Shown here one piece after another: positions 17,326 through 28,985 of a DNA stretch of 35,647 bases. Under the pieces are notes generated by a model. It was given only the letters and a program-made list of their open reading frames with translations, was not told the DNA's origin and made no database searches. Each line of letters begins with the position of its first letter. Within the stretch, counting starts at the first letter, position 1. This DNA is from an uncultured Clostridia bacterium (GTDB lineage: Bacteria > Bacillota > Clostridia > TANB77 > CAG-508). The stretch spans positions 1 to 35,647 of the forward strand of contig CANPWU010000012.1 of NCBI GenBank assembly GCA_947584805.1. The letters are read 5' to 3'. The position numbers and the translations under genes are program-made.

Positions 17326-17502
17326 AATTATTTTTGATAAATATATTTATTTTTAAAATAACCGCGTCAGCGAACAGGCGCGTAGGCGCCCAAACGTAGC
17401 GTAAGCGAAGTGCGATTGGAGCAACCTACCATTTTCTTTTTAATGGAGGTTGCGACAGCAAGGTTATTGAAAAAAATAAATATATTTATCAAAAAAATAA
17501 TT
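17326..17502. mobile_element. MITE-like element with 38-40 bp imperfect terminal inverted repeats
   Basis: Ends 17326-17363 and 17462-17502 are imperfect inverted copies (AATTATTTTTGATAAATAT ... AATAACC). The interior is strikingly GC-rich for this genome (GCGTCAGCGAACAGGCGCGT) and contains a further hairpin (AACCTACCATT/AATGGAGGTT). It encodes no ORF. It begins 10 nt after the rluD-like stop and ends shortly before the rluB-like gene. A structured RNA or long terminator is the alternative. Confidence 0.55.
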
Positions 17503-17511
17503 CAAAAAATT

Positions 17512-18445
17512 CTAAATGCTTAGTTTTTTTAGCACTTCTTCAAAATATTTAGGAAGAGGAGCTTCAACTTTCATCTTTTCATTAGTACTTGGATGCATAA
17601 ATTCAATTGACTTTGCATGAAGCATTTGTCCTTCCACACCAAATGGATTTTTTCCATTTGAATAAACCATATCTCCTACAACAGGATGTTTTATTTCTGA
17701 CATATGCACTCTAATTTGATGAGTTCTTCCTGTATCTATCTTTATTTCTAGAAGCGTAAATCCATCATATCTTTTTAACACTTTAAAATGCGTTACTGCA
17801 TTTTTCCCTGTTTTTGATACAGACATTTTCTTTCTGTCTTTTGTATCTCTTGCTATAGGCATATCAATTGTAGCTTCATTTTCACTGATTTCTCCTCTTA
17901 CAAGAGCAATATATATCTTCCTAACTTCTCTATTTTTTATTTGATCACTTAAATTAATATGAGCTTTATCATTTTTTGCAACAATTAAAACTCCTGATGT
18001 GTCTTTGTCTAATCTATGTACAATTCCGTGGTCTTATCTCTCCTCCAATACCAGAAAGGCTACCTTTGCAAATATTCATAATTGCATTTACCAAAGTTCC
18101 ATCTGGATTTCCATTTGCTGGATGTACAACCATTCCTTTTGGTTTATTTACAACTATTATATCTTTATCTTCATATAAAATATCTATTGGAATATCTTGT
18201 CCTTTTAAGCTTGTTTCTTTGGGCTTAGATTTTATTATTTCTATTTTATCGTTTAAAACTGTTTTATATGAAGGCTTTGGTGTATTTCCATTTACTTTTA
18301 TATTTCCTTCTTCTAACATTCTCTGTGCTGCCATTCTTGATATTTCATTATCTAAAATAGTTATACATTTATCTATTCTTAATCCTTTATTTTCTTCTTG
18401 AATTATATATTCACTTTTATTCTTCTCCTGCGCCATCTCTTGCAC
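17512..18445 (-). CDS. rluD: RluD-family pseudouridine synthase, one recoded CGG
   Basis: A 310-aa large-subunit rRNA pseudouridine synthase. An S4 domain (GLRIDKCITILDNEISRMAA) is followed by VVNKPKGMVVHPANG, then GGEIRP-G-IVHRLDKDTSGV, where the glycine arises from CGG at 18028-18026 with C skipped. HRLDKDTSG holds the catalytic aspartate and is reached only after the skip; unshifted, the product ends four codons later. The end has GRTHQIRVHMSEIKHPVVGD. The start is taken as GTG 18445 after AGAGG; ATG 18436 is an alternative. The 5' end overlaps the upstream membrane-protein gene by 29 nt. It could equally be an RluA or RluC relative. Confidence 0.9.
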
Positions 18446-20089
18446 TTAACCTCTCATAAAATACAAAATAATCATCTTTATATAACTGTTTATAATTTTC
18501 ATCTCTACTTATTAGCATACTTAATTTTGAATTTGCATATGTAATAACGTGTGTTATTCCATATTCTTTAAACTTATCTTCATAATATACACCAATACTT
18601 GAAATATCCATATAGTCTGAAAATATATTACATCCCGGATTAAATTCTGGAGAATATAAATCAGCACGAGAATCTATGAATACTGGAATTCCTCGATATA
18701 ATAAATAACTTCCGTAATTATAATCATTATATAATTTAACACCGAGTTAAATCTAATACTCCTTCTTCTTGTTTTTCCAAAATATAGTTAGCTGCTTCTA
18801 CTGGATAGCTTTTTGCATCAATATAATCTGCATCTATTTTATTTTTAAATAACACATATGAGCACAACACGACAAGAAAAATTGTTATAAATTTTCCAGG
18901 AAGAGTAAGCATAATTTCAGTAAATTCTCTTACTCCATCTTTATCATATTTCGAAACAAGATCACATATTAATTTTGTTAGTGAAAATACTCCTATTACA
19001 AGTAGCAAAGAAAATTGTCTTCTTGCCATAAATGTAAGCATTATTAATCCTGATAGCATAAATAAATCTTTTAATGTTATTTTAGTATCTGTAAATATTA
19101 AAAGTGAGAATAATATTAAAAGTGAAATTATAACTCCATTGTTTTGCCAAAGTACTAATGGCTGATGTTCAGATATACTATGTGTTGTATTTCCTGTCAT
19201 TAATTTAATTATATGTGTATAAGGTTCATTTCCTATTGGTGTTAATAGACCAGTTAAAAAGCAAAGTACCGCAATCAATATAAGCCATTTTGCTGCATCT
19301 CTTTTTACAAGCTTTACTTTATATGGGTTTTCTTCTCTTTTTTTATTGATTTCTTCATGTTTTTTCAATCTTTCTTCAGTTTTTAATAGTTTTTCTTTTA
19401 ATTTCTCAATTTTTTCAGTATTATTTTCTTTTTTAGATAATTTGTCAATTTTATGATTTATATTACGTATTTGAAGCTTATACGTAATATTTGAATTTCT
19501 TAAAACAACAATTAAATATTCAGCAATATATGGCATAAAGAATATAAAGAATACATAGAATACTGCAGCATGTAAATTAGCAATCAGTGTGCTAATTACC
19601 ATTAATCCAAGTACGTATCTTTTCTTTTTTGTATCTAAAAAACATTCAATAAATAGTATCTCTGTTACAAACAATATAAATGTAACAAGTTGTGCACGTG
19701 CAGCTATAAAGTCTCTCATTAAAGCCATAACAGCTATTGTTAGAATAAATGAAAATAAATTATTCTTATTTATCTTTAAATTTGTAACATATAACATAAT
19801 TCCTAGTATAATACTTAATACAACAGTTGATATATATACTCCTGTCATTCCACCGCATAGAATATATTAAATAAATTCCTGTATCATATAACCAATGCGG
19901 ATATGTATATTTTAAATCTGTCCATGCAAATGCATCTTGTCCATCTATTCCATTCTCGATAATATGCTGTCCTGTAGCTATTGTATAATATGTATCGTTT
20001 TGTAATGTTTTTGGTGCAACTGCAAATGAAAATATCATTATACAAATTACAGCAAGTATATTAAATACAATTTTAGTTTTTTTATCCAT
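18417..20089 (-). CDS. Polytopic membrane protein (glycosyltransferase-C-like), two recoded CGG
   Basis: A 556-aa protein with an N-terminal membrane helix, an outside loop (DTYYTIATGQHIIENGIDG, FAWTDLKYTYPHWLYDTGIY), and many further helices interrupted by a Lys/Glu-rich cytoplasmic coiled coil at about residues 205-250. The C terminus is a soluble outside domain. This layout resembles GT-C/PMT-like membrane glycosyltransferases or polysaccharide-related proteins, but I cannot name a family. CGG at 19855-19853 gives YSM-G-GMTGVY, and CGG at 18744-18742 gives LDLT-G-VKLYNDYNYGSY. Each raw piece alone would lack either the first helix or the C-terminal domain. It ends inside the rluD start region. 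Confidence 0.75.
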
Positions 20090-20107
20090 TTTTATCCTTT
20101 TTCCCTT

Positions 20108-20770
20108 CTACTTTTTTAAGATAGCAATTATAGCTTTTATAGTCTTTCCTTCTTCTCTGTACATCTTTTCATGTTCTGTTTCTATATTGTTCTCAAATAT
20201 ATTCTCTTTATATAAATCATAGGTTATTGCTTTTATTTCAAATCCTGCCTCAGTTAAATATTTAATACTATCTTCAAATAAACCGTCATCATCTGTTTTA
20301 AAATAGATTTCTCCTTCTGGTTTTAAAAATTCTTTATATGAATTCAATTGTCTAACATGTGTAAGTCGTTTCTTTTTATGTTTTGGTTTAGGCCATGGGT
20401 TGCAAAAGTTTATATATATTCTATCAACTGTGTCCTCTTTTGACATAAACATAAGAATTCTTTCTATATCATGTCTTGTGAGTATTATATTATTTGGTTC
20501 TATATTTTTATCCTTATACGCTTGCTCTATATTTCTTTTGCTTAAGCCAAGCATTGCATCAATTAAATCAACAGCAATATAATTTATATTAGGATTATTT
20601 ACTGAAAGTTTAGCAATAAATGCTCCTTTTCCACACCCAAGCTCCATATGGATTGGATTATTATTTTTAAATTGTTCATGCCATTTTCCTTTTAATTCTT
20701 CTGGATTGTCAATGTAAAATGGGCAACTTTCTAGTTCAGGTCTTGCCCATTTTTTATATCGTATTCGCAT
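20108..20770 (-). CDS. trmB: tRNA (guanine-N7-)-methyltransferase TrmB
   Basis: A 220-aa SAM-dependent methyltransferase forming m7G46 in tRNA. It shows MRIRYKKWARPELES at the start, the SAM motif MELGCGKGAFIAKLS, and the family box NFCNPWPKPKHKKKRL, with FKTDDDGLFEDSIKYL near the end. Length is typical. The gene is continuous, with no in-frame CGG. It lies 18 nt upstream of the membrane protein gene, same strand. Confidence 0.95.
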   Translation of the reverse strand: MRIRYKKWARPELESCPFYIDNPEELKGKWHEQFKNNNPIHMELGCGKGAFIAKLSVNNPNINYIAVDLIDAMLGLSKRNIEQAYKDKNIEPNNIILTRHDIERILMFMSKEDTVDRIYINFCNPWPKPKHKKKRLTHVRQLNSYKEFLKPEGEIYFKTDDDGLFEDSIKYLTEAGFEIKAITYDLYKENIFENNIETEHEKMYREEGKTIKAIIAILKK

Positions 20771-20839
20771 AAATGAGCTCTCTTTCTTTTTTGTTAAATT
20801 AATTTATATAATTTTATTTTATTAAACTTATTATTAACT

Positions 20840-23800
20840 TTAACTATAATATTCAACTCCTGATTCAAATAGCTTTTGATCTGGATTTCCTGGAATATTT
20901 TTAGTAACTCCTCTATAAGATCTTTCTGAATGTCCCATTTTTCCTAATATTCTTCCGTCTTTACTTGTAATTCCTTCTATAGCAAGCATAGAACCGTTTG
21001 GGTTATAGTCTATGTCATATGTTGCATGTCCATTTTCATCAACATACTGTGTTGCAATTTGTCCATTTGCTTCTAATTCTTTTAGTACTTCTTCACTTGC
21101 AACAAATCTTCCTTCACCATGTGACATAGGTATCATAAATTCTTCTCCAAGTTCTACTTTGTTAAACCATGGAGATAATTTTGAAACTACCTTAGTTCTT
21201 GCTATCATAGATTGGTGTCTTGCGATTTCATTAAATGTAAGAGTTGGCATATCTTTTGTCATATCTAAAATTTTTCCATAAGGTAATAATCCGAAGTTTT
21301 ACTAGTGCTTGGAAGCCGTTACAAATTCCAAGTATTAATCCATCTTTTTCATATAAATGTTTATTTATAAGCTCTGTAAGTTTTGGATTTCTGAATACTG
21401 AAGCTATAAATTTTCCTGAACCATCAGGCTCATCTCCTGCACTAAATCCTCCCGGAATCATGATAATTTGTGCTTCTTCAATTTGTTTTGCAAATGCATC
21501 TATTGAATCTTCAATATCATTTGCCTTTAAGTTTCTAAATACTTCTACATTTGTGATAGCACCTGCATCAGTAAATGCTTTACTTAAGTCATACTCGCAG
21601 TTTGTTCCTGGAAATACTGGTATAAATACTCTTGGTTTTGCAAATTTTGTTTTTGCTACAAGTTCACATTTTTTATTACTTAAAATATCCTTGCATGTAA
21701 AGTCTTTTCTACTTGTTTTTGTTGGGAATACCTTTTCAAGTGGTTCTTTCCAAATATTAATTAATTCTTCTAAGTCTAATTCTTTTTGTTCTACTTTTAT
21801 TTTCTTTTCAGATATTGTTTTTCCTATAGTTTCCAATTTTGGATTTTGAACATTCTCTTCAAGTTCTAATACAAATGTATTATACATTGGCTTAAATACA
21901 TCTATTTCCTTATCAAATTCAAAGCCAATCTTATTTCCAAAGCACATTTTAGAAATTATTTCTGCTAATCCTCCATCTCTTACTGTTGAAGCAGATAGAA
22001 CTTTTCCTTCATCTATCAATTTATGGACTATTTCATAATTTTCTTTTAAGTCTTCAAAATCTGGTAAAAAGTTTTCATCAATTTTTGTTCTTAAAATTGC
22101 AACTTTTGAACCTACATTTTTAAATTCTGCAGATACAACTTTATCTGTATCAACTGTTCCTACACAGAAAGATACAAGTGTTGGTGGAACATCAAGCTCA
22201 TTATATGAACCAGACATACTATCTTTTCCACCTATTGCGGCTATCTTTAATTTTTCTTGTACATAATAACTTCCTAGTAATGCTGCAAAAGGTTTTCCCC
22301 ATCTGGTTCCATCTTCTCTTAGTCTTTCAAAATATTCTTGAAGTGTAAGCCAAGCCTTTTTATAGTCTCCTCCTATTGCAACATATTTTGAAATAGATTC
22401 TAAAACAGCATATACAGCTCCATGGAATGGACTCCAAACAGCTATTTTAGGATTATATCCATATGTCATAATTGTTCCTGTTTTTGTATAACCTTCAAGT
22501 GTTGGAATTCTTGCACACATACCTTCTTCTGGAGTTAATTGATATTTTCCTCCAAATGGCATGAGTACTGTTCCTGCGCCTATTGAGCCATCGAATCTTT
22601 GTACTAACCCTTTTTGAGAGCAAACATTCAAATCTTGCAAAGTTTCAATCCAAGCTTTTTCTATGTCTTTGTTTTCAGTTTTTTGATTAAAATAACTGTT
22701 TTCGAATGATGGTTTTGTAATCTTTACATTTGCCTTTTTTACATCTCCGTTTGTATTTAAGAACTCACGGCTAATATTTACAATAAGCTTATTTCTCCAA
22801 TACATTTTTACTCTAGGTTCTTCAGTTACTTTTGCAACAATTGTTGTCTCAAGATTTTCTTTGTCTGCTAGCTTCATAAATTTTTCGCTATCCTCTTTTC
22901 TTACAACTACAGCCATTCTCTCTTGAGATTCTGAAATTGCAAGCTCTGTTCCATCAAGTCCTTCATATTTTTTTGGAACTTTATCTAAATTTATCTCTAA
23001 TCCATCTGCAAGCTCTCCGATTGCAACTGAAACTCCTCCTGCTCCAAAGTCATTACATCTTTTTATTAATCTTGTAACTTCTGGATTTCTAAATAATCTT
23101 TGAATTTTTCTTTCTTCTGGTGCATTACCTTTTTGAACTTCTGCTCCACAACTTTCAAGAGATTTACTATTATGTGCTTTTGAAGATCCAGTTGCACCTC
23201 CGAAGTCCGTCACGTCCTGTTCTTCCACCTAAAAGTATTACAATATCTCCGAGGAACTGGTTCTTCTCTTACAACATTTTTTGCAGGAGCAGCTCCAACT
23301 AAAGCTCCTATTTCAAGCCTTTTTGCTACATATCCTGGATGATATATTTCTGCAACTTGTCCAGTTGCAAGACCTATTTGGTTTCCATATGAACTATAAC
23401 CACGTGCTGCTTCATTTGTTAACTTTCTTTGTGGAAGTTTGTTTGGAAGTGTATCTTCTATGGCTGTTCTTGGGTCTCCGCATCCTGTTACTCTCATTGC
23501 TTGATATACGTAAGTTCTTCCTGAAAGTGGGTCACGAATTGCTCCTCCAAGACATGTTGCAGCACCACCAAAAGGTTCTATTTCTGTTGGGTGGTTATGT
23601 GTTTCGTTTTTAAACATTATTAAATAATCTTCTTTTTTGCCATCTACTTCAATTTCTGCCTTTATACTGCAAGCATTTATTTCTTCTGATTCGTCTAAAT
23701 CTTTAAGTACACCTTGCTTTTTCAATTCTTTTACAGCAATTGTTGCAATATCCATTAAGCAAATATCTTTTGCTTTCTTTTCTTCATATACATAGTCTCT

Positions 23801-24562
23801 TGTCTTTTTATAATCTTCAAATATCTTTTCAAGTAAGTCCCATTCTATGTCTATTTTCTCAAGCTTAGTCATAAATGTTGTATGCCTACAATGATCTGAC
23901 CAATATGTATCTATCATTTTCATTTCAGTCATAGTAGGATCTCTTTTCTCTTCATCTCTAAAATATTTCTGACAGAATTTTAAATCCTCTATGTCCATTG
24001 CAAATCCATATTTTTCATAAAATTCTTTTACATTTTCATCTGTCATTGAAATAAAACCTTCTACAATTTTAACATCTTCAGGTTCTTTCATCTCATCTTT
24101 TAATGTATCATGTTTTTCCAAAGTGCATTCTCTTGAATCTACTGGGTTTATTAAATATTTCTTTATTCTATCTACTTCTTCTTTGCTTAAATTTCCACTT
24201 AAGACATATATTTTAGCAGACTTACAAATTAATCTTTCTCCTGATGTTATAATTTGTAAACATTCTGATAAGGAATTTGCTCTTTGATCAAATTGTCCTG
24301 GTAAGAATTCTACGCCAAAAACAATATCTCCATCTTCTGCTTTATATTCATCTTCATAGCAGACATCTACTTGTGGTTCTGAAAATATTGTATTCTTAGC
24401 TTTTTTAAATACTTCTTCACTTATTCCTTCAACATCATATCTGTTTAAAATTTTCAAATTTTTTAAGCTTTTGATGTTTAGATTTTCTCTTAGATCATTC
24501 AAAATTTCTTTTGCCTCTACATCAAATCCTTCTCTCTTTTGTACAAAAATTCTTCTTACCAT
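20840..24562 (-). CDS. purL: Phosphoribosylformylglycinamidine synthase, three recoded CGG
   Basis: A 1239-aa single-chain PurL (FGAM synthase), purine step four. The synthase half has TYWSDHCRHTTFMTKLEKI and FKNETHNHPTEIEPFGGAA. The glutaminase half has FPGTNCEYDLSKAF, GICNGFQALVKL with the nucleophile Cys, and SHGEGRFVAS with the catalytic His. CGG codons with skipped C at 23251, 23202 and 21293 restore EEPVP-G-DIVILLGGRTG, RDGL-G-GATGSS and VKL-G-LLPYGKILD. The third site lies between the glutaminase Cys and His, so the active site is complete only after recoding. The intervals 437, 16, 636 and 151 codons are exact. ATG 24562 is preferred to the longer 24610 start. Confidence 0.95.
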
Positions 24563-24587
24563 TTTACTTTTCCATCCTTTCAAAATA

Positions 24588-26106
24588 TTATTTTGTATAA
24601 TAAAATTCATTATTTTCTTTATATGTTAAATAATACTCTCCTAAATTATTTAAAACTTGTTCTAATTCTTCTGCTTTCTTTACATTTCCGTCATTATCTA
24701 CAAAAACTTGCTCTTGCTCATTATATATTTCAACATAATCATCATGAATTGAAATGAATGCATTTTGCATTGTAATTATCTCTTCCATGTTTTTAGAAAA
24801 CAAAGTAATTTGATTTAAGTCACTATCTTCAGCTTTTATAATTTTTTTATCGCTTAATCTACTTACAGCATCATATTTAAAGTCTATATATTTATTATTT
24901 TCTCTATCAATAACTCCCAAGCCTTGACCATTTTTATATGCAATAAAATATTTATCAAATGCATAATCCATATATAAATACTCATTATTTATTAAGGTAT
25001 TTCCGTGATTTATCTATTATTCCATACAAGCTTTCTTTATTAATTGTAATATAACATTTTTGTTCATCTATTTCTTTCATGCTCGTAAAATCTGTTTCTA
25101 CTTCTTTACCTTTTTTATCAAAATATTTATCGTCTTCATAATCTCGTGCACATATATATATTCCATTAAACTTTACTGATTTATACTGTATTGGAAGAAT
25201 GACTTCACCACTTAAATTCAACACTCCATAATTATCGTTTCTTTGAACTCTAACCAAATCTGTGTCCATATTATATGAAATAGATTGATATTCAAATCCG
25301 ATTTTCTCATTTGCATTTTGCATAAGTCCATATTTACCATTTTTTGATGCAATTAAATATGCATCCCTGCTTTGTATATTTAAAATTCTACTAAGTGTAG
25401 AATAGTCAGTGTCTAAGATTTTTTTCCATTTACAATCTATATATCCATATCTATAGCCATTTTCTGTTTTGTTTTTTACAATATAACCAGATTTTTCATA
25501 TTCGTCATTTTGGGTATATTTGTCTCCTTCAATTTCATCATATTCAAATGGAATTAATTCTACCCCTTTATTATTTATTACTCCATATTTACCATTTTTT
25601 TTGGCTAACATCTCGCCTTCTTTATATTTAACAGAAGCAATTTCTTCATAAATTGCTTTAGTAATTGTTTTGCCTTCAAAGTCAATTAAACCATATTTAT
25701 CATTTTCCTTATATTTAAGTACACTTTTTTCATAAGGGAAATAACTTCCTATGCTATCTAATTCAATAGCTTGTACATCACTAAATTCTTCTAGAATTTT
25801 TTCACTGTTTTCATTTAAAATTTCTCTTGTTCCACTTTCGTTATAGCATATAAATACTGCTTTAGTAGGATTTGGAATAATAACATTTGAATATTGAGTT
25901 TGTACTAGAATATCTCCAGATTTATTTATTACTCCATATTTTCCATCTACACATAATGCAAAATATTTGCAATCAGATAATTCTATTTTTTCTATTTCAT
26001 ATTCTTTATCTTTTTCTGTAAAATAGTTCAAAGCAAAAATTGTTCCAATTATTCCTACTATTATTGCAATAGCTATAAATATTATAATTATGACTTTTTT
26101 ATTCAT
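24588..26106 (-). CDS. WG-repeat membrane-anchored protein, one recoded CGG
   Basis: A 505-aa protein with an N-terminal membrane helix (VIIIIFIAIAIIVGIIGTIF) and a long outside domain of WG-type repeats: YGVINKSGDILVQTQY, YGLIDFEGKTITKAIYEEI, YGVINNKGVELIPFEYDEI, YGYIDCKWKKIL, YGVLNLSGEVILPIQY and YGIIDKS. Such repeats form propeller-like surface proteins of unknown ligand. CGG at 25005-25003 with C skipped joins YGIIDKS-G-NTLINNEY to the last 138 residues, so the seventh repeat is completed only after recoding. The start is ATG 26106 after AAGAGGC, not the longer 26145 start. It follows the cyclophilin gene. Confidence 0.85.
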
Positions 26107-26139
26107 TTGTAGCCTCTTTTCTTTAAAATAAGATAGCAA

Positions 26140-26168
26140 GAACAAAGGGCGAAAATCGCACTTTGTTC
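26140..26168 (-). terminator. Terminator between the cyclophilin and WG-repeat genes
   Basis: Arms GAACAAAGGGCGA and TCGCACTTTGTTC with a 3-nt loop and one mismatch, about 18 nt after the cyclophilin stop on the minus strand. The trailing sequence is only moderately T-rich. Confidence 0.65.
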
Positions 26169-26185
26169 AAATAATTTCTATATTT

Positions 26186-26962
26186 TTAATAAGAATAATA
26201 GTGACTCATAAACCAAGATGTGTAATCAAATGCTTCATGAGTTTTTGGCATTCCATAATCTACCCCATATGTTTCAACTCTAATACTTGAAATAACTACA
26301 TCTGTAGCTGGTTTTGAAGTTTGAGTTTCTTCTCCTGTTTCTTCATCTTTTTCTACCGCAAGTTCTACCTCTGAAATTTTATCAACTGTTTCCATTCCGC
26401 TTATAACTTTACCAAAAGCTGCATATGAGCTATTTAATCCTGGAGAATCAGCCAAGCAAATGAAAAATTGGCTTCCGCCTGAGTTATATCCTTCTTCTAA
26501 TATTTCCCCTGCATAATCAGATCTGGCCATTGAAATAACTCCTCTTTCATGCTTTACGTAATTATTATATCCGTTTTTTGCAAATTCTCCAACTATTCCG
26601 TATTCTTTATCTGCTTCAGATCCTTTTTCAATACTGCTATCAATAGCACTTAATGTTGGCCCTCCAGATCCATCTCCTTTTGGATCTCCACCTTGTATTA
26701 CGAAATCTTTTTCTACTCTGTGGAATATTAGTCCATCATAAAATCCATTGTTAGAAAGCGCTATAAAGTTTTTAACTGTATTTAATGCATATTCTGGATA
26801 TAACTCTATAACAATTGGTTCCTCATAACCTTCTACTGTAATTGTTGCAACTGGATTTTGTACCTTTTTAGTAATTTTTTGTATGTAACCAAAAACAAGT
26901 ACTCCTATTGTTGCAATAACAAGTAAAATAGCTACTAACATAATAATTGATTTTTTCTTCAT
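26186..26962 (-). CDS. Cyclophilin-type peptidyl-prolyl isomerase, membrane-anchored
   Basis: A 258-aa protein with an N-terminal membrane helix (SIIMLVAILLVIATIGVLVF) and a cyclophilin domain: VKNFIALSNNGFYDGLIFHR, VIQGGDPKGDGSGGP, SGGSQFFICLADSPGLNSSY and FGKVISGMETVDKI. The active-site FHR arginine and the QGGDP motif are present. It is probably an extracytoplasmic folding catalyst. It is continuous, with only out-of-frame CGG trinucleotides. The gene lies between a pilin-like protein and the WG-repeat protein. Confidence 0.95.
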   Translation of the reverse strand: MKKKSIIMLVAILLVIATIGVLVFGYIQKITKKVQNPVATITVEGYEEPIVIELYPEYALNTVKNFIALSNNGFYDGLIFHRVEKDFVIQGGDPKGDGSGGPTLSAIDSSIEKGSEADKEYGIVGEFAKNGYNNYVKHERGVISMARSDYAGEILEEGYNSGGSQFFICLADSPGLNSSYAAFGKVISGMETVDKISEVELAVEKDEETGEETQTSKPATDVVISSIRVETYGVDYGMPKTHEAFDYTSWFMSHYYSY

Positions 26963-27024
26963 TTTAAGTTCCTACCTTTCTCATATTTTAATAAAACTTA
27001 ATTTTTATGATTATGCATGCTTTT

Positions 27025-27525
27025 TTAAATATCTTCTAGCCTGTAATAACTTTTTCCTTCATATTTATGTGGCTTAACGCTAATTATTTCTCTTGTTTTA
27101 AAATTTATAATTACATCTAATTTTGCATTTTTAATTTCTAATTGCTGTTGTAAAGCTTTTTTTGAAAAATACCTGTAAATAGTATTTGTTCCTCCGTTTA
27201 GATATAATTCTCCATCACTCGTAGTATTATAATCTTTTCCAGTTACTCTTTTTAATGTTCCTACAGCTGCCGAAGAAGAAGTTATATTTTGTCCTAAAAC
27301 TTTTCCATTTAATGTAATATATGATGTTTCACTTTCTAAATTCATCTTCTCATGTATAACATCAACTCTTCCTTGAATCTGTTGTAATTCATAAGAAAAA
27401 GTCTGTAATTGTACTTCATCCGCAGATGCTGTTCCATACGTTATTCCAACAGAAGCAAGTATGACCATAATGATTACTGTAATTAGCAGTATTACAAGCG
27501 TTATACCTTTTTCACTTTTAAGCAT
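27025..27525 (-). CDS. Type IV pilin-like (prepilin) protein
   Basis: A 166-aa protein with a class III prepilin signal: MLKSEKG then ITLVILLITVIIMVILASVG, cleavage expected after Gly7. A long helix and an outside domain follow (YELQQIQGRVDVIHEKM, YLNGGTNTIYRYFSKKALQQ). The leader is closely similar to those of both DGR targets, but no lectin domain is present. It lies directly downstream of radA (42 nt) and upstream of the cyclophilin. Function beyond pilin-like is not recognised. No in-frame CGG occurs. Confidence 0.75.
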   Translation of the reverse strand: MLKSEKGITLVILLITVIIMVILASVGITYGTASADEVQLQTFSYELQQIQGRVDVIHEKMNLESETSYITLNGKVLGQNITSSSAAVGTLKRVTGKDYNTTSDGELYLNGGTNTIYRYFSKKALQQQLEIKNAKLDVIINFKTREIISVKPHKYEGKSYYRLEDI

Positions 27526-27566
27526 TTTATCACCTCATTGGTTATTTAAATTTTTTCTTCTGATTT

Positions 27567-28932
27567 TTATGCAAGTCCAGCAGCTATCATTGCATCTTTA
27601 ATATTTTTCACTCCTATTATATCTAATTTGAGCTTTTCTTTCAATAGTTTTTTATTATTTTCTGGAATTATGCATTTTTTAAATCCTAGTTTTTCTGCTT
27701 CTTTTAATTGTTTTTCTATCATTGAGACTCTTCTAACTTCACCAGTTAATCCGAACCTCCCCAATTACTACAATATCATTTGCAATTGGCTTATTCTTAT
27801 AGCTAGAACACACACTTAAGATAATTCCAAGATCAATTCCTGGTTCATTTATTTTTATTCCACCTACAACATTTAAATATGCGTCTTGATTTGAAAGTGG
27901 AATTCCTGCTCTTTTTTCTATCACTGCCATAAGAAGTGTTAATCTATTGTAATCTATTCCATTTGCAGTTCTTCTTGGAAATCCAAATACTGTCTGTGTT
28001 GTAAGAGCTTGGAGTTCAACTAAAAGAGGTCTTGTTCCTTCTATAGTGCTGACTATTACAGAACCTGCTGGATTTTCTAATCTTTCTGAAATTAGTATAT
28101 CTGATGGGTTCATGATCTCTTGCATACCTTCACCCTGCATTTCAAACATTCCTATCTCATTTGTAGAACCAAACCTGTTTTTTACACCTCGTAAGATTCT
28201 ATATGCAAAATATCTTTCTCCTTCTAGATATAGAACAACATCTACCATATGTTCTAGTACTCTAGGTCCTGCAATATTTCCGGTCTTTTGTAACATGTCC
28301 TATTATAATTGTTGTAACAGCTTTATCTTTACATATTCTCATTACTCTTGCTGTAATTTCTCTAAGCTGGCTTGTACTACCAGGAAGTGAATCTATTTGA
28401 TCTGAATATATTGTTTGGATAGAATCTATAATTACGAGTTTTGGTTTCCTTTTTTCTATTTCTGCTTCAATTATATCTATATCTGTTTCCCCAAAGAACA
28501 ATATGTTGTTTTTCTCTATTTTTAATCTGTCTGCTCTTATTTTTATCTGTTCTGCTGACTCTTCTCCAGAAATATATAAAACTGTTTCTTCTGTTTGCAC
28601 TTTATCACAAATTTGAAGTATTAAAGTAGATTTTCCGAATTCCGTGGTTCTCCGCCAAGCAGAATAAGAGATCCATCTACCAATCCTCCTCCAAGTACTC
28701 TGTCTAGTTCTGAAAATCCTGTTGACATTCTTGTTATTCCTTTTGCTGCAACATCTTTTAGTCTAATTGGCTCTCCTGTTTCTTTATTCTGCCTTTTATT
28801 TTCTACTAGTTTTGTATCTAATTTTTGTTCAAAAAATGTATTCCATTCATTGCATGCAGGACACTTACCTAGCCATTTTGCTGATTCATAGCCACAATTA
28901 TTGCAAACAAATACGGATTTTTGTTTTGCCAT
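27567..28932 (-). CDS. radA: DNA repair protein RadA, four recoded CGG
   Basis: A 453-aa RecA-like branch-migration helicase. An N-terminal zinc finger (FVCNNCGYESAKWLGKCPAC) is followed by the Walker A segment LLGGEP-G-I-G-KSTLI, KNRFGSTNE (the RadA KNRFG motif), and a Lon-like C-terminal domain (AYLNVVGGIKINEPGIDLGI). CGG with skipped C at 28644 and 28637 supply two glycines of the P-loop itself, only two codons apart; at 28282 gives HVTKD-G-NIAGPRVLEH; at 27753 gives GEV-G-LTGEVRRVS. The intervals 96, 2, 118, 176 and 62 codons are exact. Unshifted, the protein would stop before a functional ATPase. Confidence 0.95.
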
Positions 28933-28985
28933 TTTTTATATCATTCCTTTTGGTTTTAATATATTTTAACTTTATTATATAAAAT

